The notes below the pieces were generated by a model. That model made no database searches. It saw nothing but the letters and a program-made list of their open reading frames with translations, and was not told the DNA's origin. A DNA stretch of 64,000 nt from Vandiemenella viatica (Eukaryota > Arthropoda > Insecta > Orthoptera > Morabidae), in the NCBI GenBank assembly GCA_031002005.1, contig JARYHS010008074.1, forward strand, positions 14,910,930 to 14,974,929. Reading direction: 5' to 3'. The position numbers and the translations under genes were made by a program. Shown one piece after another: positions 11,953-24,047 of this stretch (position 1 is the stretch's first letter; each line of letters starts with the position of its first letter).

Positions 11953-12201
11953 TTTTTTTTTTTTACTGATGGCTTTACGCCTCGTCGACGGCTAAGGTTA
12001 TTAGAGGCGGGATGGGACTGGGGACAAGGAACGGGAAGGAATTCGGCCATGGCCTTTTTTGAAGGAAGCATCCCGGCATTCTCCTGGAGTGATTTGGGGA
12101 AATCATGGAAAACCCAAATCTGGATGCCCGGACGGGGATTCGAACCCGCGTCCTCCCGAATGCGAGGCCAGAACGTTAACCGTTCACCCACCACGCTCGG
12201 T
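11953..12201 (-). repeat. tRNA-derived SINE, family 1, copy a
   Basis: Read on the minus strand it starts ACCGAGCGTGGTGGGTGAAC, with an A-box-like GTGGTGGGTGAACGG and a B-box GGTTCGAATCC. A conserved body follows (CCAGATTTGGGTTTTCC, then CACTCCAGG, then GAATTCCTTCCCGTTCC), then GTCGACGAGGCGTAAAGCC and a poly(A) tail. The same sequence occurs at least seven more times in this window. Confidence 0.92.
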
Positions 12202-12628
12202 AGTTCATTGTCATTCAGCAAGAGTTATTAATTGTCAGATACACACAAACATTTTATCGTGTAGCTCTAGATCCGCCTTTTCTAAGCTACATTTGCCTAG
12301 GTTCCCGGATTTTACTTAATCCCACCTCGTTAATGCTACTAATGCTGGTGAACGTTTTCTTCCTTCACTAATTGCGAATAATTTTAACAGTGTTGGCTAC
12401 GTATTAATATTTCTGCTTGGATACATAGGAAAAACTTGTTTGTTGTAGTGAATTATTTAAATTCAGGTGAATGGACTCCGTGTGTTTATTTATGAACTCT
12501 TACGAAATACTTTCTTGAATTAGTTTTAGAGACTAAAATGTAAATTTTTCTACTAAGATCTACTGCCGTCGATTTTACCAACTAGTTCATATTCCTTGTT
12601 TATATTTGAAGACCTTGGTTTTTAAGAT

Positions 12629-12726
12629 TTTTTTTTTTTTAACTGCTTTACGTCTCTCTACAGCGAGGTCTTTAGAGACGGGAAAGGATGGGGGCAAGGA
12701 ATGGGAAGGAATTCGGCCATGGCCTT
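12629..12726 (-). repeat. SINE family 1, copy b (3' part only)
   Basis: Only the tail half is present: poly(A), the AGCGAGGTCTTTAGAGACGG variant and the GGAATTCGGCCATGGCCTTT end. Homology stops at 12726. The variant matches copy d (25.7 kb) better than copy a, so there are at least two subfamilies. Confidence 0.8.
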
Positions 12727-12939
12727 TCCAAACCGTATGTGAAATGCTCCCTTTATTCCACGCCTGTGGCCGTATCTGTATGCCAAACGAAGCTATCTTT
12801 ACCTCCGGGACACGCATACCTTGAAAACTGCAATTCCATCTGCAGAATACGAGAATTTCGTTGCCGAAAATATTTCTCTATTCATAGAAGGGAGAAATTG
12901 TGGTGTGTAACCTGGAGTGATAGGCCCACTGAACAAACT

Positions 12940-13815
12940 CTAATTTATTTATTTATCGTATGATTATTTACGAGGTACACAATAGGAAATGTACATATCA
13001 TAAGGTTGTAAAATTTCGTATCTCGAGATCTAATGTTTTAATCCAGTCAACTGCACTGATCGACGCATCATGTAATTCCGCCATTGTTCCCTTGTAGGCT
13101 CGAAGAGGACAGTCGGAAACGATGTAATTGATTGTCTGTAAGGTGGCTCCACAGTCACAATTTGCAGAATCTACCCAGCCCCATTTGTATAATAAGTAGG
13201 CGCATCTGCCTTGTCCTGTTCGAATTCGATTGATGATTCTCCACTGCCGCCTGGGGAGATCGAAACCTTGTAACCTTACTGGGGGGTCCTCAACTAGATT
13301 TTTATTGGCTACTAATGACTGCTCCCATTGAGTTGTCCACAGCTTGTTGGTGCTGAAAGAGGACTCTGAGGTTGATTGCTGTGCGCCATGGTGGTTTTCT
13401 TGATTTCAAGCGTTGGTGTTTTGCTTGAATCATGTCTTGATGTATAGGCAGCTGAGGGTTCTTCAGGATATTTTTCCAGAATTTTAAGAGCGCTTCTGAT
13501 CTTAGTGCTGGGGGTGAGATGTTGCATAGCACTGGAAGCCATATGGTGTTCGTACTATGAATACATCCCGTAATTATCCTCATTGCCTGATTGAGTTGCA
13601 CATCTATCTTCTTTGTACAAACTCTAATTAAGTTAATGGAGAGGACTGGTGGTCTCACCCGTGGATATGGAGTAGCTGCAGGGGTTGTGCCGTGATGGAG
13701 ACAAGGGAGACAGCGCTGCATAATGTGTGCGAAGAGAGCGGACACTTTACGAGGGTGGAACAATATACTAGGAAAAAGCGAGACGCCACTCATACAGGTA
13801 AGTTCCACGACCATC
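12940..13815 (-). pseudogene. LINE reverse transcriptase C-terminal remnant
   Basis: On the minus strand the frames give KKIDVQLNQAMRIITGCI, WLPVLCNISPP, KSRKPPWRTA and then, after a frame change, QWRIINRIRTGQGRCAYLL, WGWVDSANCDCGATLQTINY, IVSDCPLRAYKG and DWIKTLDLEIRNF. This is the standard order of a LINE ORF2 C-terminus, including the CxCG...H/Y...C zinc-like segment just before the stop. It ends in a TAAATAAATAAAT-like tail near 12945. The N-terminal RT is missing, so it is a 5'-truncated dead copy. Confidence 0.72.
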
Positions 13816-14089
13816 CTCCTTTCCTAGAGACCACTGACCTAATGTCACTAAGTACGGGTGCTGTCGCAGGTGAGAGGATCAATTGCCACTTGTCAAAGGA
13901 GATGTGCGTGAAAGGTGAGTTTCACGCTGTAAAACCCAAACGAATCGAAAGAGTGCAGCCTCTTGCGATCTTTAACAGCTCTACTCTGATAAAAGTCATC
14001 AATCAAATTTTTCCAACGAATTACCATCGTAAAACATTCAGATGAATTAGTATTTACATTACGAACTTAGCCCCTAACCTCTTTTTGAT

Positions 14090-15850
14090 GAGAATGGGAT
14101 GAAAGTTCGAGCTTGTATAGGCCTTTTGTGCCACTTGAACAATACAAAAAATGTCATCGACGGAGGGTTTTTGTTATACCGCGTCAAATGGCACCACCGT
14201 CAGAGATCTGCAGAAATTTGCAGCAGTTATGGCTCATTATATATATATACAGGGTGTTACAAAAAGGTACGGCCAAACTTTCAGGAAACATTCCTCACAC
14301 ACAAACAAAGAAAATATGTTATGTGGACATGTGTCCGAAACGCTTACTTTCCATTTTAGAGCTCATTTTAGTTTAGTTAGTATGTTAGTACGCTCTCCTG
14401 ACCTCAACCCTCTTGACTTCCATTTATAGGGGCATTTGAAAGCCCTTGTCTACGCAACCCCGGTACCAAATGTAGAGACTCTTCGTGCTCGTATTGTGGA
14501 CGGCTGTGATACAATACGCCATTCTCCAGGGCTGCATCAGCGTATCAGCGATTCCATGCGACGGAGGGTGGATGCATGTATCCTCGCTAACGGAGGACAT
14601 TTTGAACATTCCCTGTAACAAAGTGTTTGAAGCCACGCTGGTACGTTCTGTTGCTGTGTGTTTCCATTCCATGTTTAATGTGATTTGAAGAGAAGTAATA
14701 AAATGAGCTCTAACATGGAAAGTAAGCGTTTCCGGACACATGTCCACGTAACATATTTTCTTTGTTTGTGTGTGAGGAATGTTTCCTGAAAGTTTGGCCG
14801 TACCTTTTTGTAACACCCTGTATAAAGCCTAATTATAAATCAGAAGCCATTTCATTTTCGATGGCTGCCCTGACGAAGTTCGTAAAATACCAAGCGCATA
14901 GAACGATTGAGAAGAGCGCAAAACAGAAAAATCTGCCACCATATCATTTAGTGAATCGATGGTACCCGCTGTGTCACAACAGAGATTCCTTCAAACTCAA
15001 AAACTAGAGCCGGTTGGAACAAACGCTAATAGAAATACTTGACAAGTCAAAAATTTATTCACAGCAAACAGTTACGGATGCTAATAACCTAATTATCACA
15101 ACAGCTCTTAAGTTGGCCTTTTCGAATGAATCTGACAGTGATTGGGCAAGCTATCGACCTTTTTGTGTTTTTGATTGGCCTGTGTAGCCATGATATTAAG
15201 AACGTCTTATTTGTGAAACAAGGGGGAGGGGAATGTATCTCAAATCATTTACAATCGTCATCATGCTGATAAAAGCCTACCAGAACATATACTACTCCTG
15301 CAGGCGATGAGTGGTTGTGACACTAGTTCTGTTTTGTACAATCAGGGTAAATTAAAATTTAACAAAGTACTGCAGAAAAACAATGACTTGCTACCAGTCA
15401 TTGATGCACACCAGTACGGGAGTGCCGAAGCAGGAAACATGTTTCTCATGGCTCTGTATGGGAAAGGATTTCAGATACAGGCAACACGTATCATCGTTTA
15501 AGAGCAAATCCAGCATTTCCTCATTACTGCTGCACGACACCATCCACTGAGAGTTTTCTTTCACGTGCAGCAGTGGTTATCTGATCAAACCACGAGCAAC
15601 AAAGAGGTCTGAACGAGTGAGGGTGGAAAAAACAAAGCGTGATCTGGTGTCATTCCAAACCACTTCAAACCCTGCACATTTCTTGTAAACGTAAAAAAAT
15701 GCTGCAAACGAAATTGTGGCTAGAGGAAGGTAGGTCTACATTGCTTCCCGATCTCCACATCATGTTAAGGGCTTTGTGAAAACGTCGAGCCTCCCAGATG
15801 ACAGCATTGACACAAACGGAGAAGAGACCGAAGAAAAAGACTGAGAACAG
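14090..15850 (+). pseudogene. transposon-type SGCDT/CXC-domain protein pseudogene, split by a mariner
   Basis: Fragments in order: VIDGGFLLYRVKW (about 14150-14190), then after the mariner insertion ALTKFVKYQAHRTIEKSAK, VTDANNLIITTALKLAFSNE, DLFVFLIGLCSHDIKNVLF, AMSGCDTSSVLYNQGKLKF (15304-15360), ALYGKGFQIQ, VFFHVQQWLSD and a Cys-rich KKCCKRNCG/RKVGLHC piece. I know this series from a protein family that is very common in arthropod and cnidarian genomes (IDGGxLLHR, SGCDTTSA, then a CXC tail) and behaves like a mobile-element gene. Its biochemical role is not known to me. Several stops and frame changes make this copy dead. Confidence 0.65.
14250..14820 (+). mobile_element. mariner-like element, internally deleted, long TIRs
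   Basis: 571 bp between TA dinucleotides (14248-14249 and 14821-14822). Terminal inverted repeats of about 125 bp start CAGGGTGTTACAAAAAGG and are almost identical. The middle keeps only the transposase C-terminus: RSPDLNPLDFHL, a stop, GHLKALVYATPVPNVETL and RRRVDACILANGGHFEH. The PDLNPLD motif carries the last catalytic residue of mariner-type transposases. The first two catalytic Asp regions are deleted. It sits inside the SGCDT pseudogene. Confidence 0.9.
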
Positions 15851-16056
15851 ATGAAGGACACTTACACGATGTGGAGGGAATGTCTAAGTATCAATCTATT
15901 CGGTAATCATTCATCTCTCCCTGAGGTACGATGTCAAGTTAATGTTACCTCACCACCTCTTTCATTTTCCAGGTGAATAACAAAACAAAAACCCGAATCT
16001 GTTCCAGGACCCTCAGCCAGTAGGCCTACTCTCTAAACGGCAACGGCTCATATAAT

Positions 16057-16272
16057 GTACACACTTTGACAATAAATTTGGCCGCCGCTGAAAAATTCTG
16101 TCACTCTTATTTTGCAAAATCTGACATCGATGTCATCCCAGGAAACAGTAATGTAACACTGGCAAACCAGTATTGCGTTACTGTTTCTTAGGATGACATT
16201 GATGTCAGATTGTGCAAAATAAGAATGATAGAATTTTTCAGCGGCGGCCAAATTTATTGTCAAAGTGTGTAC
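16057..16272. repeat. near-perfect palindrome (foldback MITE)
   Basis: Arms of about 105 bp run from GTACACACTTTGACAATAAA inward to CTGG, with a CAAA turn and CCAG (centre near 16164). About ten mismatches by eye. Transcribed, it would fold into a single long hairpin. Confidence 0.88.
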
Positions 16273-17359
16273 GTAATGATATTAATATACTTAAATATAA
16301 AATAATGTGACCATTTTTAAAGATTTTTGTTGAAATTTCAAATTTTATTTTAATTGGTATAACTTCGGACTCTGTTAAATATTTTGAACATTATATAATT
16401 TTTGAAAACTGACCTTTTCCCTTACACATACGATATACAATAAATAAAGTATGTGCACCAGACTTTGGCGGAGGGAAGGAGGGAATTGACTTAATATCGA
16501 CAGCCTTTTATAATATAAATTTGAGTTTTGGAGTGGAATATGTGGGTTTTTGCGGAGACAGACAACTAGCGCTTCAGCAGGAACGGTTCGTCCGAGAAAA
16601 TAGTGAAACCTGTAGAAAATGTTAAGCACTTTAATTTTGAATATTGAGTTGTTAGTTTTAGAGTTATAAGCAAAATACCGCCAAAATTGAGATTTTTGGC
16701 AGTTTTTCTCAATTTTTTCATTACGAAATTTTGTTAACAACCTCAGATTCGGATTCAGCAACCTGCCCCCCCCCCACCCCAAAAAAAAAAAAAACATACG
16801 GAATGGAAAAAATCAAAACTACCCCAAAACGTTGCTGGTAAAAACACTACTTGACTTGGAGAGAAGGCTTGAGTACATCTCCACGTGGAGAACAAAGCCA
16901 AACGGTCACTTAGTAATTCCTTTTTAACAAACACAGGAATTACAGCCACCGTTCGTCGTTAATTAGGCTAATGGTTAGTTCTGTTTTCAAACTGTTACTC
17001 GCGCTGACCCAGTTTCAGACTGTCGTTTAGCCGAAACGAGCTTGTTTCCCCTAACAGTAGCACTTGCTCACGAGGAGTTAATCACGACATTTTTCGTCCG
17101 TGCGACCAAGGAAGAATGGAGCGAGCCACTCCGAACCTTAGCTGATAACAGCTGACGCAAACAAGGAACGCCATGACGTAGTACCAGAACTAATGTCGAG
17201 TACCAACATTACAAATATTTCCACAATTGTAGTAATTCATAACAATCAGTATTAACAACTCTTCCCATTTATGTCAGTAATGAAAAAACCATATAAAGGT
17301 GAAGTAATATTTAAATAAATCAAACAGAGAAAAATTACTGCAGTATTTTGTTATTTATA
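16273..17359. other. unassigned DNA
   Basis: No gene recognised. A C10/A14 homopolymer junction lies at about 16767-16795. Confidence 0.5.
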
Positions 17360-17586
17360 CCTTTACGCCTCGTCGACAGTGAGGTTATTAGAAGCGGGAT
17401 GGGACAGGGGACAAGGAACGGGAAGGAATTCAGTCATAGCCTTTTGAAGGAAGCATCCCGGCATTCGCCTTGAGTGATTTGGGGAAACCATGGAAAACCC
17501 AAATCTGGATGCCCGGACGGGGATTGGGACCGGTGTCTTCCCGAATGCGAGGCCAGAGCGTTAACCACTCACCCACCACGCTCGGT
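17360..17586 (-). repeat. SINE family 1, copy c
   Basis: Full-length body in the same minus-strand orientation, ending at ACCGAGCG (17579-17586 on the minus strand). The B-box is mutated (GGTCCCAATCC), so this copy is unlikely to be transcribed. Confidence 0.88.
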
Positions 17587-17616
17587 AAAATTTAAAATCC
17601 TGGTGCGCTTATCCCC

Positions 17617-17962
17617 CAGTGGCGTAGCGAGGTCAACAGGGCTCCGGTGCAAAAAAATTATTTTCGGCCTTCAGGCCAGATGGGCGACCTTTTTTTTTGT
17701 TTTGTGTTGCTGGTAGGGGCCCCCTGAGCAATAGTTGGGGACCCTCTGAGCAGTGGTTGTGGCCCCCTTTAGCAGTGAGGGCCCTTATTGAGGGGGCTCT
17801 TGTGTCTCGGGGGCCCCCTTAGACGACAAAAAAAAAGTCGCCACAGTTTGTCGCGAACGTCGGTGGGCCCCCAGAGGTGCGGCGCTTGGGGTACTCCTGA
17901 GGTACCCTTGGGGGCCCCCTGAGCGTAGGGGCCCCGGTGCACTGCACTGCCTAGCCCTATGG
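17617..17962 (+). repeat. GC-rich non-autonomous DNA transposon candidate
   Basis: Begins CAGTGGCGTAGCGAGG, a common terminal sequence of non-autonomous elements in animals, and ends CCTAGCCCTATGG, which is a degenerate inverted match. The inside is made of G/C-rich imperfect repeats (GGGGCCCCCTGAGC, GAGCAGTGGTTGTGGCCCCC) and is far richer in G and C than the flanks. No clear target duplication was found. Confidence 0.5.
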
Positions 17963-18954
17963 TATCACCAACAAACGTTTTAGAGATTTCGATGTTCTGT
18001 GTTGTTTCACATTTACCTCCGATAAACTATTTATCAAATTTCGACAAGTAAATCTGAACTAGTGTCCACCAGACTGGCAGGCCTCAGAGTCGCCAGTCGT
18101 CCACGGGGTTGAAGGTTTTCGTCGTTCGGAAAAGCAGGGACCAATCAGTTAGTACCAGGTTTTACTCTTTCGCTACCTTGACATTCATATACACAACACA
18201 CTACCCATAACAAAAGACATCACATTCACTTAAATACAAAACTAGACAAAAGCAGAAAGGAAATTATCTGTTGATAACCAGGACTCCTCAATACTTCCAT
18301 TCAGAGTACTTGGCTCGGGACTGTGTTCACCTCCTCACAAACAGGAACTAAAATTTACGGTTTATAACACGAGTTACTCTCGTATTTGTATCCTGCTTTT
18401 TGCTTAATTTTGGTATTTACATTTTAATCATTTTGAGACAATTTATTTTTACTCAATTACAAGTTACTTCATTTACACGTAATCTAGAACTATTGAAGAA
18501 TTAATAGCAGCAGGTATATTCTATTACTAACGTTCTGTCAAACGAAAATTAAATTTCGCTGATCATATGAACAACCATTTTTCGCTAAGTATTTAAAATC
18601 CGCACTCTTTTGATTTTCCAGAAATTCGAGTACGCTGCTGACAACAAGACTGAGTATCTTATTGGCGAGTGAGAAAACACTGTACTTAAAGCATCGTGAA
18701 CATGCTACTTCGACTTTGTATTAGAATTTTGGTGGATGAATATCAATGTCTAACAGATGTAAGTTCAGTTTGCTTCTGTATTGGCCACGCGGTCGCATAC
18801 TTGCTGCTGTTTCCTGGCTGGATGGAAGGGGAATTACTCAACGTATATCAGTATGTACACGCGCAACAAGTGAAACTTGTAAGTACTTTTCCATGAATTT
18901 TCTGCTTTTCCCCGTGTCTTTTCCCCGTTTCATTTGATGTTTATTTTTAATGTG
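17963..18954. other. unassigned DNA
   Basis: No credible gene. The open frames at 18696-18937 show no domain. Confidence 0.45.
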
Positions 18955-19050
18955 TATTTTATGAGTATTTTTATGTGTACTTTACGTGTGTTTTACGTAT
19001 ATTTTTAAGCGTACTTTTACTTGTACTTTTTATGTATTTTTTATGTTTCT
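18955..19050 (+). repeat. degenerate minisatellite
   Basis: Units of 10-13 bases related to TTTTATGTGTACT are repeated about eight times. Confidence 0.7.
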
Positions 19051-19214
19051 TTCGCACTCAGGTGGACGAACGATACTATCTTTATTGGATTTGCACAGTA
19101 AATAGGAACTTGGTCCAAGTTATTCTCGTAAACAAATGAAACAGAATATAAATAAACAAAAAGCAACCAAGAAACAAAAAATCATGTAAAAATACTGGTG
19201 CATGTGTGAGTTTA

Positions 19215-19400
19215 ATAATGGCGACTACTGCGGGTGAAATACGGAAAATAGGTGGTACGAGTCCCGCTCATAGAATTCATATGATTACTGAAGATACCTG
19301 AACCCAGGAAAAAATCCTTGAAGAGTGGAAATGTGCACTAATTCACCCAGTTCACAAGATATAGGATACAACCGACATTAATAACTACAGTTTGGCTAAA
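19215..19400 (+). pseudogene. LINE reverse transcriptase fragment
   Basis: The translation around 19300-19385 reads QEKILEEWKCALIHPVHK and TDINNYS. This matches the WK.A.i.PihKkGdktdinNYRgIsLL region at the start of LINE RT domains. Stops are present and homology fades quickly on both sides. Confidence 0.55.
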
Positions 19401-21408
19401 AGAACAGTTTTGGATTGGCAATGATTGTTTGTGGAAGTTGAGTTAAGTTATAAGATTCTGGCAACTAATCCAATGTTCTCATTGGAACAGAAAGGTGAAA
19501 ATGATTAATCTGAAAACATTCTTTGAATATGTTAGTCCACTGTCACTCATGAAAAACATATATTCACTCTTATACATGCACATAAAACGTAACACGTAAC
19601 GTAAAGCAGCTCAATACGATGTAGCTTAAGTGACAGCGGGCAGTATCGCATCGAGGTATCGTTAAGTGGGCATGCCCAGAGCTCTGCGGCAGATGCAGCT
19701 TATGTAATAATATATTATACAAGTTACAGAGCGAATAAGTAATCGCCTTGATTAATAGGTGGACTACCGCAACTTAGAGAAAAGTGGGCATTTGGAATAC
19801 AGTCAGCAAAGTGCGTTTTTACGATAAATTGTAACATCTGTCAAGTTTCGGGATATTCATGATTTAACAATAAAAGCGGTTCCCGGAATTTCGACGTCAT
19901 GAAGTCCAAAAAAGTAAAATAGAATTCAATGTTGGAGCTTTGACCTGCAACGTAGGCTACATCTTGTTCTCTACAAACAGTTAGTTCCCTGACGTAGACA
20001 CCCCACCAGCGAATGAGATTTCAATATCAAGATGAACACTTTGGTAAGCGGAGAGATGTCGGATTAACAAACGACCAAAAAAAAGGAACTAAATATTTCC
20101 GTTTTTTTTATATATATACTTTTCAGCAAATTGAAATAAACATTTTTTTTAAATTTTGGGTTAGTTACTTATCCCTTTTTGCGACTTTAGATGTTTGTGG
20201 TTATAGCTGTATTGTCCGTTATGCAGCTAGCAAAAATTTTTCTTCTTAACTTTTTTTAAATTTTATTTTTGTGCTTGTACTTTTGCTTCAATCTCTACAT
20301 CTAATCACAGCAACAGTAACAATTAGAAATTGCTTCCTTGCACTTGCATTAGTGTGCTTTAAAACTTATTTCAATTAGCCTATCACCTGCTAAATAACAA
20401 ACTCACCAAAAATCCTACAAAACAGATAATCCAAGATTCAAACGTCTAGGTGGATTTTCTAATTCCGTCATGGAGTTTAAAGTACAGTATCCGTGTCATA
20501 AAAATTAAAGGGGGAAGAAAGGGAACTGTATGTGCTATATGATCATGTCTACCACCCCTACTACGCTCTTCTGGTACAATGTATGTGACATATCTCCAAC
20601 TATCACTTCCATATTTCCTTACATTTGCGAGCAGAATATTTGAGATGCTGAGGGAAAATCGCATTTCAGTTTTTCAAATACTGAGAAATCTATACCGATT
20701 TTCGTTGAAACATATTCAACAGTTTCATGAAATCTGAAAAATGAAATACTGTAGTCTAACATCGAACAAAGAAATAAGAACGAAATTTTTCGGACGATGC
20801 TTTGGTTAAAAAGTCTTGATCTTATAGTTTCTGAGAAAACGGGCAGTCTTTGGCTGCTCCTTGATATTTAACGTCACCTTTAAGACAGCAACACACTACC
20901 AGTTCATATTTTGTTTCATGACTGTTAGCAATTTACATGTTATCAATATCCTCCAGGAATGCCACGAGACGAATCAATAGTGAGGTATGGGTACGGTATA
21001 AGACAGGAAAACACGGGTGTGTACCCAGACAGATTCCTCAAGCCGCCTAAACAACTACAGCAGTTCAACATGGTCCCACGCCAGAAACTATCAGGGGAAA
21101 ACTACTCCTTGTCTGAAAATGGAGTTCAGTGAATGTAAATAATAATAGATGGTTTATCGGTCACCAGAAAAAAAAAAATCAGATTCACTAGTTAGCAGTA
21201 AGCAACAAGGCACAGCCTTCACCGTGTGGCATTAAAGCAAGACCGATGTTCGTGTACAATAAAGCACCACTGTCCTTCCACTTGCTGAGATGCGTTCAAA
21301 AGCAGGTGGTAATACTATGCAACACGATACCGATCGGCTACTTCACATCACAATAACAATGATATGAAAAGACGGAGTTACGTATTTCTGATTCCACAGA
21401 GCAACCCA
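19401..21408. other. unassigned AT-rich DNA
   Basis: No gene or repeat structure recognised across about 2 kb. Confidence 0.45.
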
Positions 21409-22408
21409 TAGTGTTGAAAAAAACAGTTTTTTTCTGACGCGAAAGAAAAAACTGAAAAAAAAACACGTTTTTTTCATAACTACTAAATTTCAAATTTTTA
21501 AAGTATTTATTGTTTAATATGACTGTTTTAGAGTTTATACTAAGTACTTAACTTTTAAATCTACTATATTTTTCTGGTTCAGTAGGAAAAAAAATACAAA
21601 AATATTGGTAACATTGAAGTTTTCTTTTACGAATGGGGACTTCCCGAAAAGGCTAGGTTGCGTGAGAAGGAATCCCCGTTCCCCATTGTTTGGATTGATA
21701 CTCGCTATTTGAACTAGTGCTGCCAGGCCCTACAAATTTATCTGTTGACCTACGAATCTTTTAAAAAAATTAGGAAATTTAACTACGGTTTTTTGCCTCT
21801 TTTTATTACTTGTATTCCTTATATTCATATAGTTGTTAAACTCGCAGCGTATAGTGATACTAAGTCATTGTCAGTAATTATGAACAATTTCCTTGCAATC
21901 GTTGGCGTAAACCAACGATTGAAAACAAATAAAGCTCCTATTTTGTATGATAATAGATTTAAATTCAAACTTAAAAGACAGTAATACAGAACTATCGGCG
22001 CAGTCTTCATTCACAGTGTGTACTTTGCTCACAATTTAAAATTGCAATATCAAAAGCTTTTGCATGCAATACAACCAGTAAAAGAAAATGTAACTGTTTC
22101 TGAAGTTATGGATCTAGAGGGGACAGAAGAAGAAACAGAAAATTCCAACTCCGACCGAACTAGTGTTGGTAACTAGTGAATGTGGTACTGACAAAGAGGA
22201 TAAATAAAAAATTATGTTACCTATATAGATAGATTTATGAATCATTACGTAAGATATTATATGATTCAGTAAAGTTTAAAACACACATGTAAAATGTAGG
22301 TTCCATAAATAAAACTATAATTTATCAAATATATTTTTTCTAAAAAAAAACCAAACGTTTTTTTTTCACAAATCTGAAAAAAACTTTTTTTTTCAGTTTG
22401 AAACACTA
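21409..22408. mobile_element. non-autonomous hAT-like element, 1000 bp
   Basis: Flanked by a perfect 8-bp target duplication GCAACCCA (21401-21408 and 22409-22416). The termini are TAGTGTT and AACACTA. Next to both ends are runs of A and T giving complementary AAAAAAACAGTTTTTTT-like segments. The inside holds only short open frames (21745-21984) and an acidic Glu-rich stretch near 22115-22150, possibly the worn-down end of a transposase. Confidence 0.82.
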
Positions 22409-22740
22409 GCAACCCATCACGTACATGAAAAAAAAGCTACAAGCTAAGCTATATTAATAGCCTGGTGATTATTGTACAAGCAGTATTGCTCCAGTGATTA
22501 TAGCATGGTTTTCTGTGTTATATTAAATGTAGCACCATTTCTTGGTTTATGTGACTTAATATTACAAAGGCCACTTCGGAATTTTCTTATTGCGGTGCAG
22601 TCTGCATTTCAACCTATAAAGGGCTTAATAGTCGTATTTAGTTTAATAATGTTGAGAATTGTTAGCGATTCTAATAAAGGCATATTTGTACTAATTTCAT
22701 CTACGCTGTTGGCAGCTATGTCTCAGTCGTAGTGGTATAG

Positions 22741-22958
22741 CGCCGACCCCGGCAGCGTAGGGGTAGAGTGCTTGTTTCGCGTTGCAGGGGTCGCCGGTTC
22801 GAGTCCGGCCGAGGGCATGGGTGGTTTTAATTAAGTGTTGTGTTCGTCTTGTGTCGTCCTTACAAAAGAGAGAAAACAATCACACTTGGATGAAATCTAT
22901 ACATTGTAAAACGAAAAAACACATTGAGCTGGCTGAATGGCTTACATGGCCGAATGCC

Positions 22959-22995
<37 letters not shown>
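22741..22995 (+). repeat. tRNA-derived SINE, family 2, copy a
   Basis: Starts CGCCGACCCCGGCAGCGTAG, with A-box GCAGCGTAGGGGTAGAGTG and B-box GGTTCGAGTCC. The body contains ATTGAGCTGGCTG and CGAATGCCATTTAAA, then a 33-base poly(A). It is flanked by a 13-bp duplication with one mismatch (CGTAGTGGTATAG at 22728-22740, CGTAGAGGTATAG at 22996-23008). Confidence 0.93.
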
Positions 22996-22996
<1 letters not shown>

Positions 22997-23008
22997 GTAG
23001 AGGTATAG

Positions 23009-24047
23009 TGTACGGCCACAGTCACTTTCGAAACTGTCGGTATTGTTTCCACTCTGCTATAAACCAAAACACATTTGAGGGAAATAAAATAAACTTGCAT
23101 TATTTCCCCCTTAAGTTTGATCATTGGTAATGCCCTTGATCATGAAATTATTTAAAGATTTCGGACAAATCACTGCAGCCCGGTTGCAATTACTTATGGA
23201 AGTCAAGTTTCTCGATTTTAGGTGTGTTCGCGATCTTAAACCTAGGAAACTGTGGACGACTGCGGCGTTAATGGAAAGACAAAGAAAGTTACGACTAGAC
23301 ATGCACACGTTGCGCTGGATGAAGCGAGGATTGTGTTGGTTTGGCCGACTCACCCGCCAGGTCCCTCTGCAGCTCCAGCCAGCTAGCCATGTCTGCGCTC
23401 ACTGGCGCGCCCCGGCCCCAGTCACGTGGTACGACGCCATTAGCCTAACGGCACCAGAGGCGGCGTCTAATCCTACATCGCAAGTGATCCCAGCACTGGT
23501 GACGATGCCAGTGGGTTTCTTCAAGACTTGAGACTTCAATTTTTTAAGACTAACAACACAAACCACAAAACTAGTCCGCAGGCTGGTGATCGTTCAGGTC
23601 ACAAGTAGCACAGCACACACGTTTCACGACCCCCTCCCATCACTGTCAACTATTATTTCCAGGCTGTCACACAGAGTCCTGTGGTAACGCGCTGGCTAAA
23701 GCTCTGCAAACAATTCCACCAAAACGCCATCCCCAGCGACGAGGAACAGTAGAAATTAAGTGATTCCGGCGTTACCATGTGTATTTGCAAGGCCTCTGTA
23801 GACATATTTTATCAACACTGAAGAGGAATAAACGACGAAGCCAGCTTACCTCCATGATAAGTATAGTGAAACTAAGAGGGTTTCCTGCCTGCGAGGTCTA
23901 TACACAGTGAACCTGTTCTGAAAGCCACGTTAGCTTGCAGAATATGATTGCCTGAGATTCCCCACACAAAGCAAGGTCATTCCGGGCAAAGGCCTTCCCA
24001 TTCTGGAGTGGATAAGTGTTGCGATTAACAACAGAGTATCATTTCTT
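23009..24047. other. unassigned DNA with a GC-rich patch
   Basis: A GC-rich patch (about 23345-23520) stands out from the AT-rich surroundings. An open frame at 23124-23531 crosses it, but I see no domain and no clear splice sites. Confidence 0.4.

Noticed and set aside
23124..23531. 135-codon plus-strand frame over a GC-rich patch
   Set aside because: No motif, no splice sites in fitting phase. The GC patch makes long frames more likely by chance.
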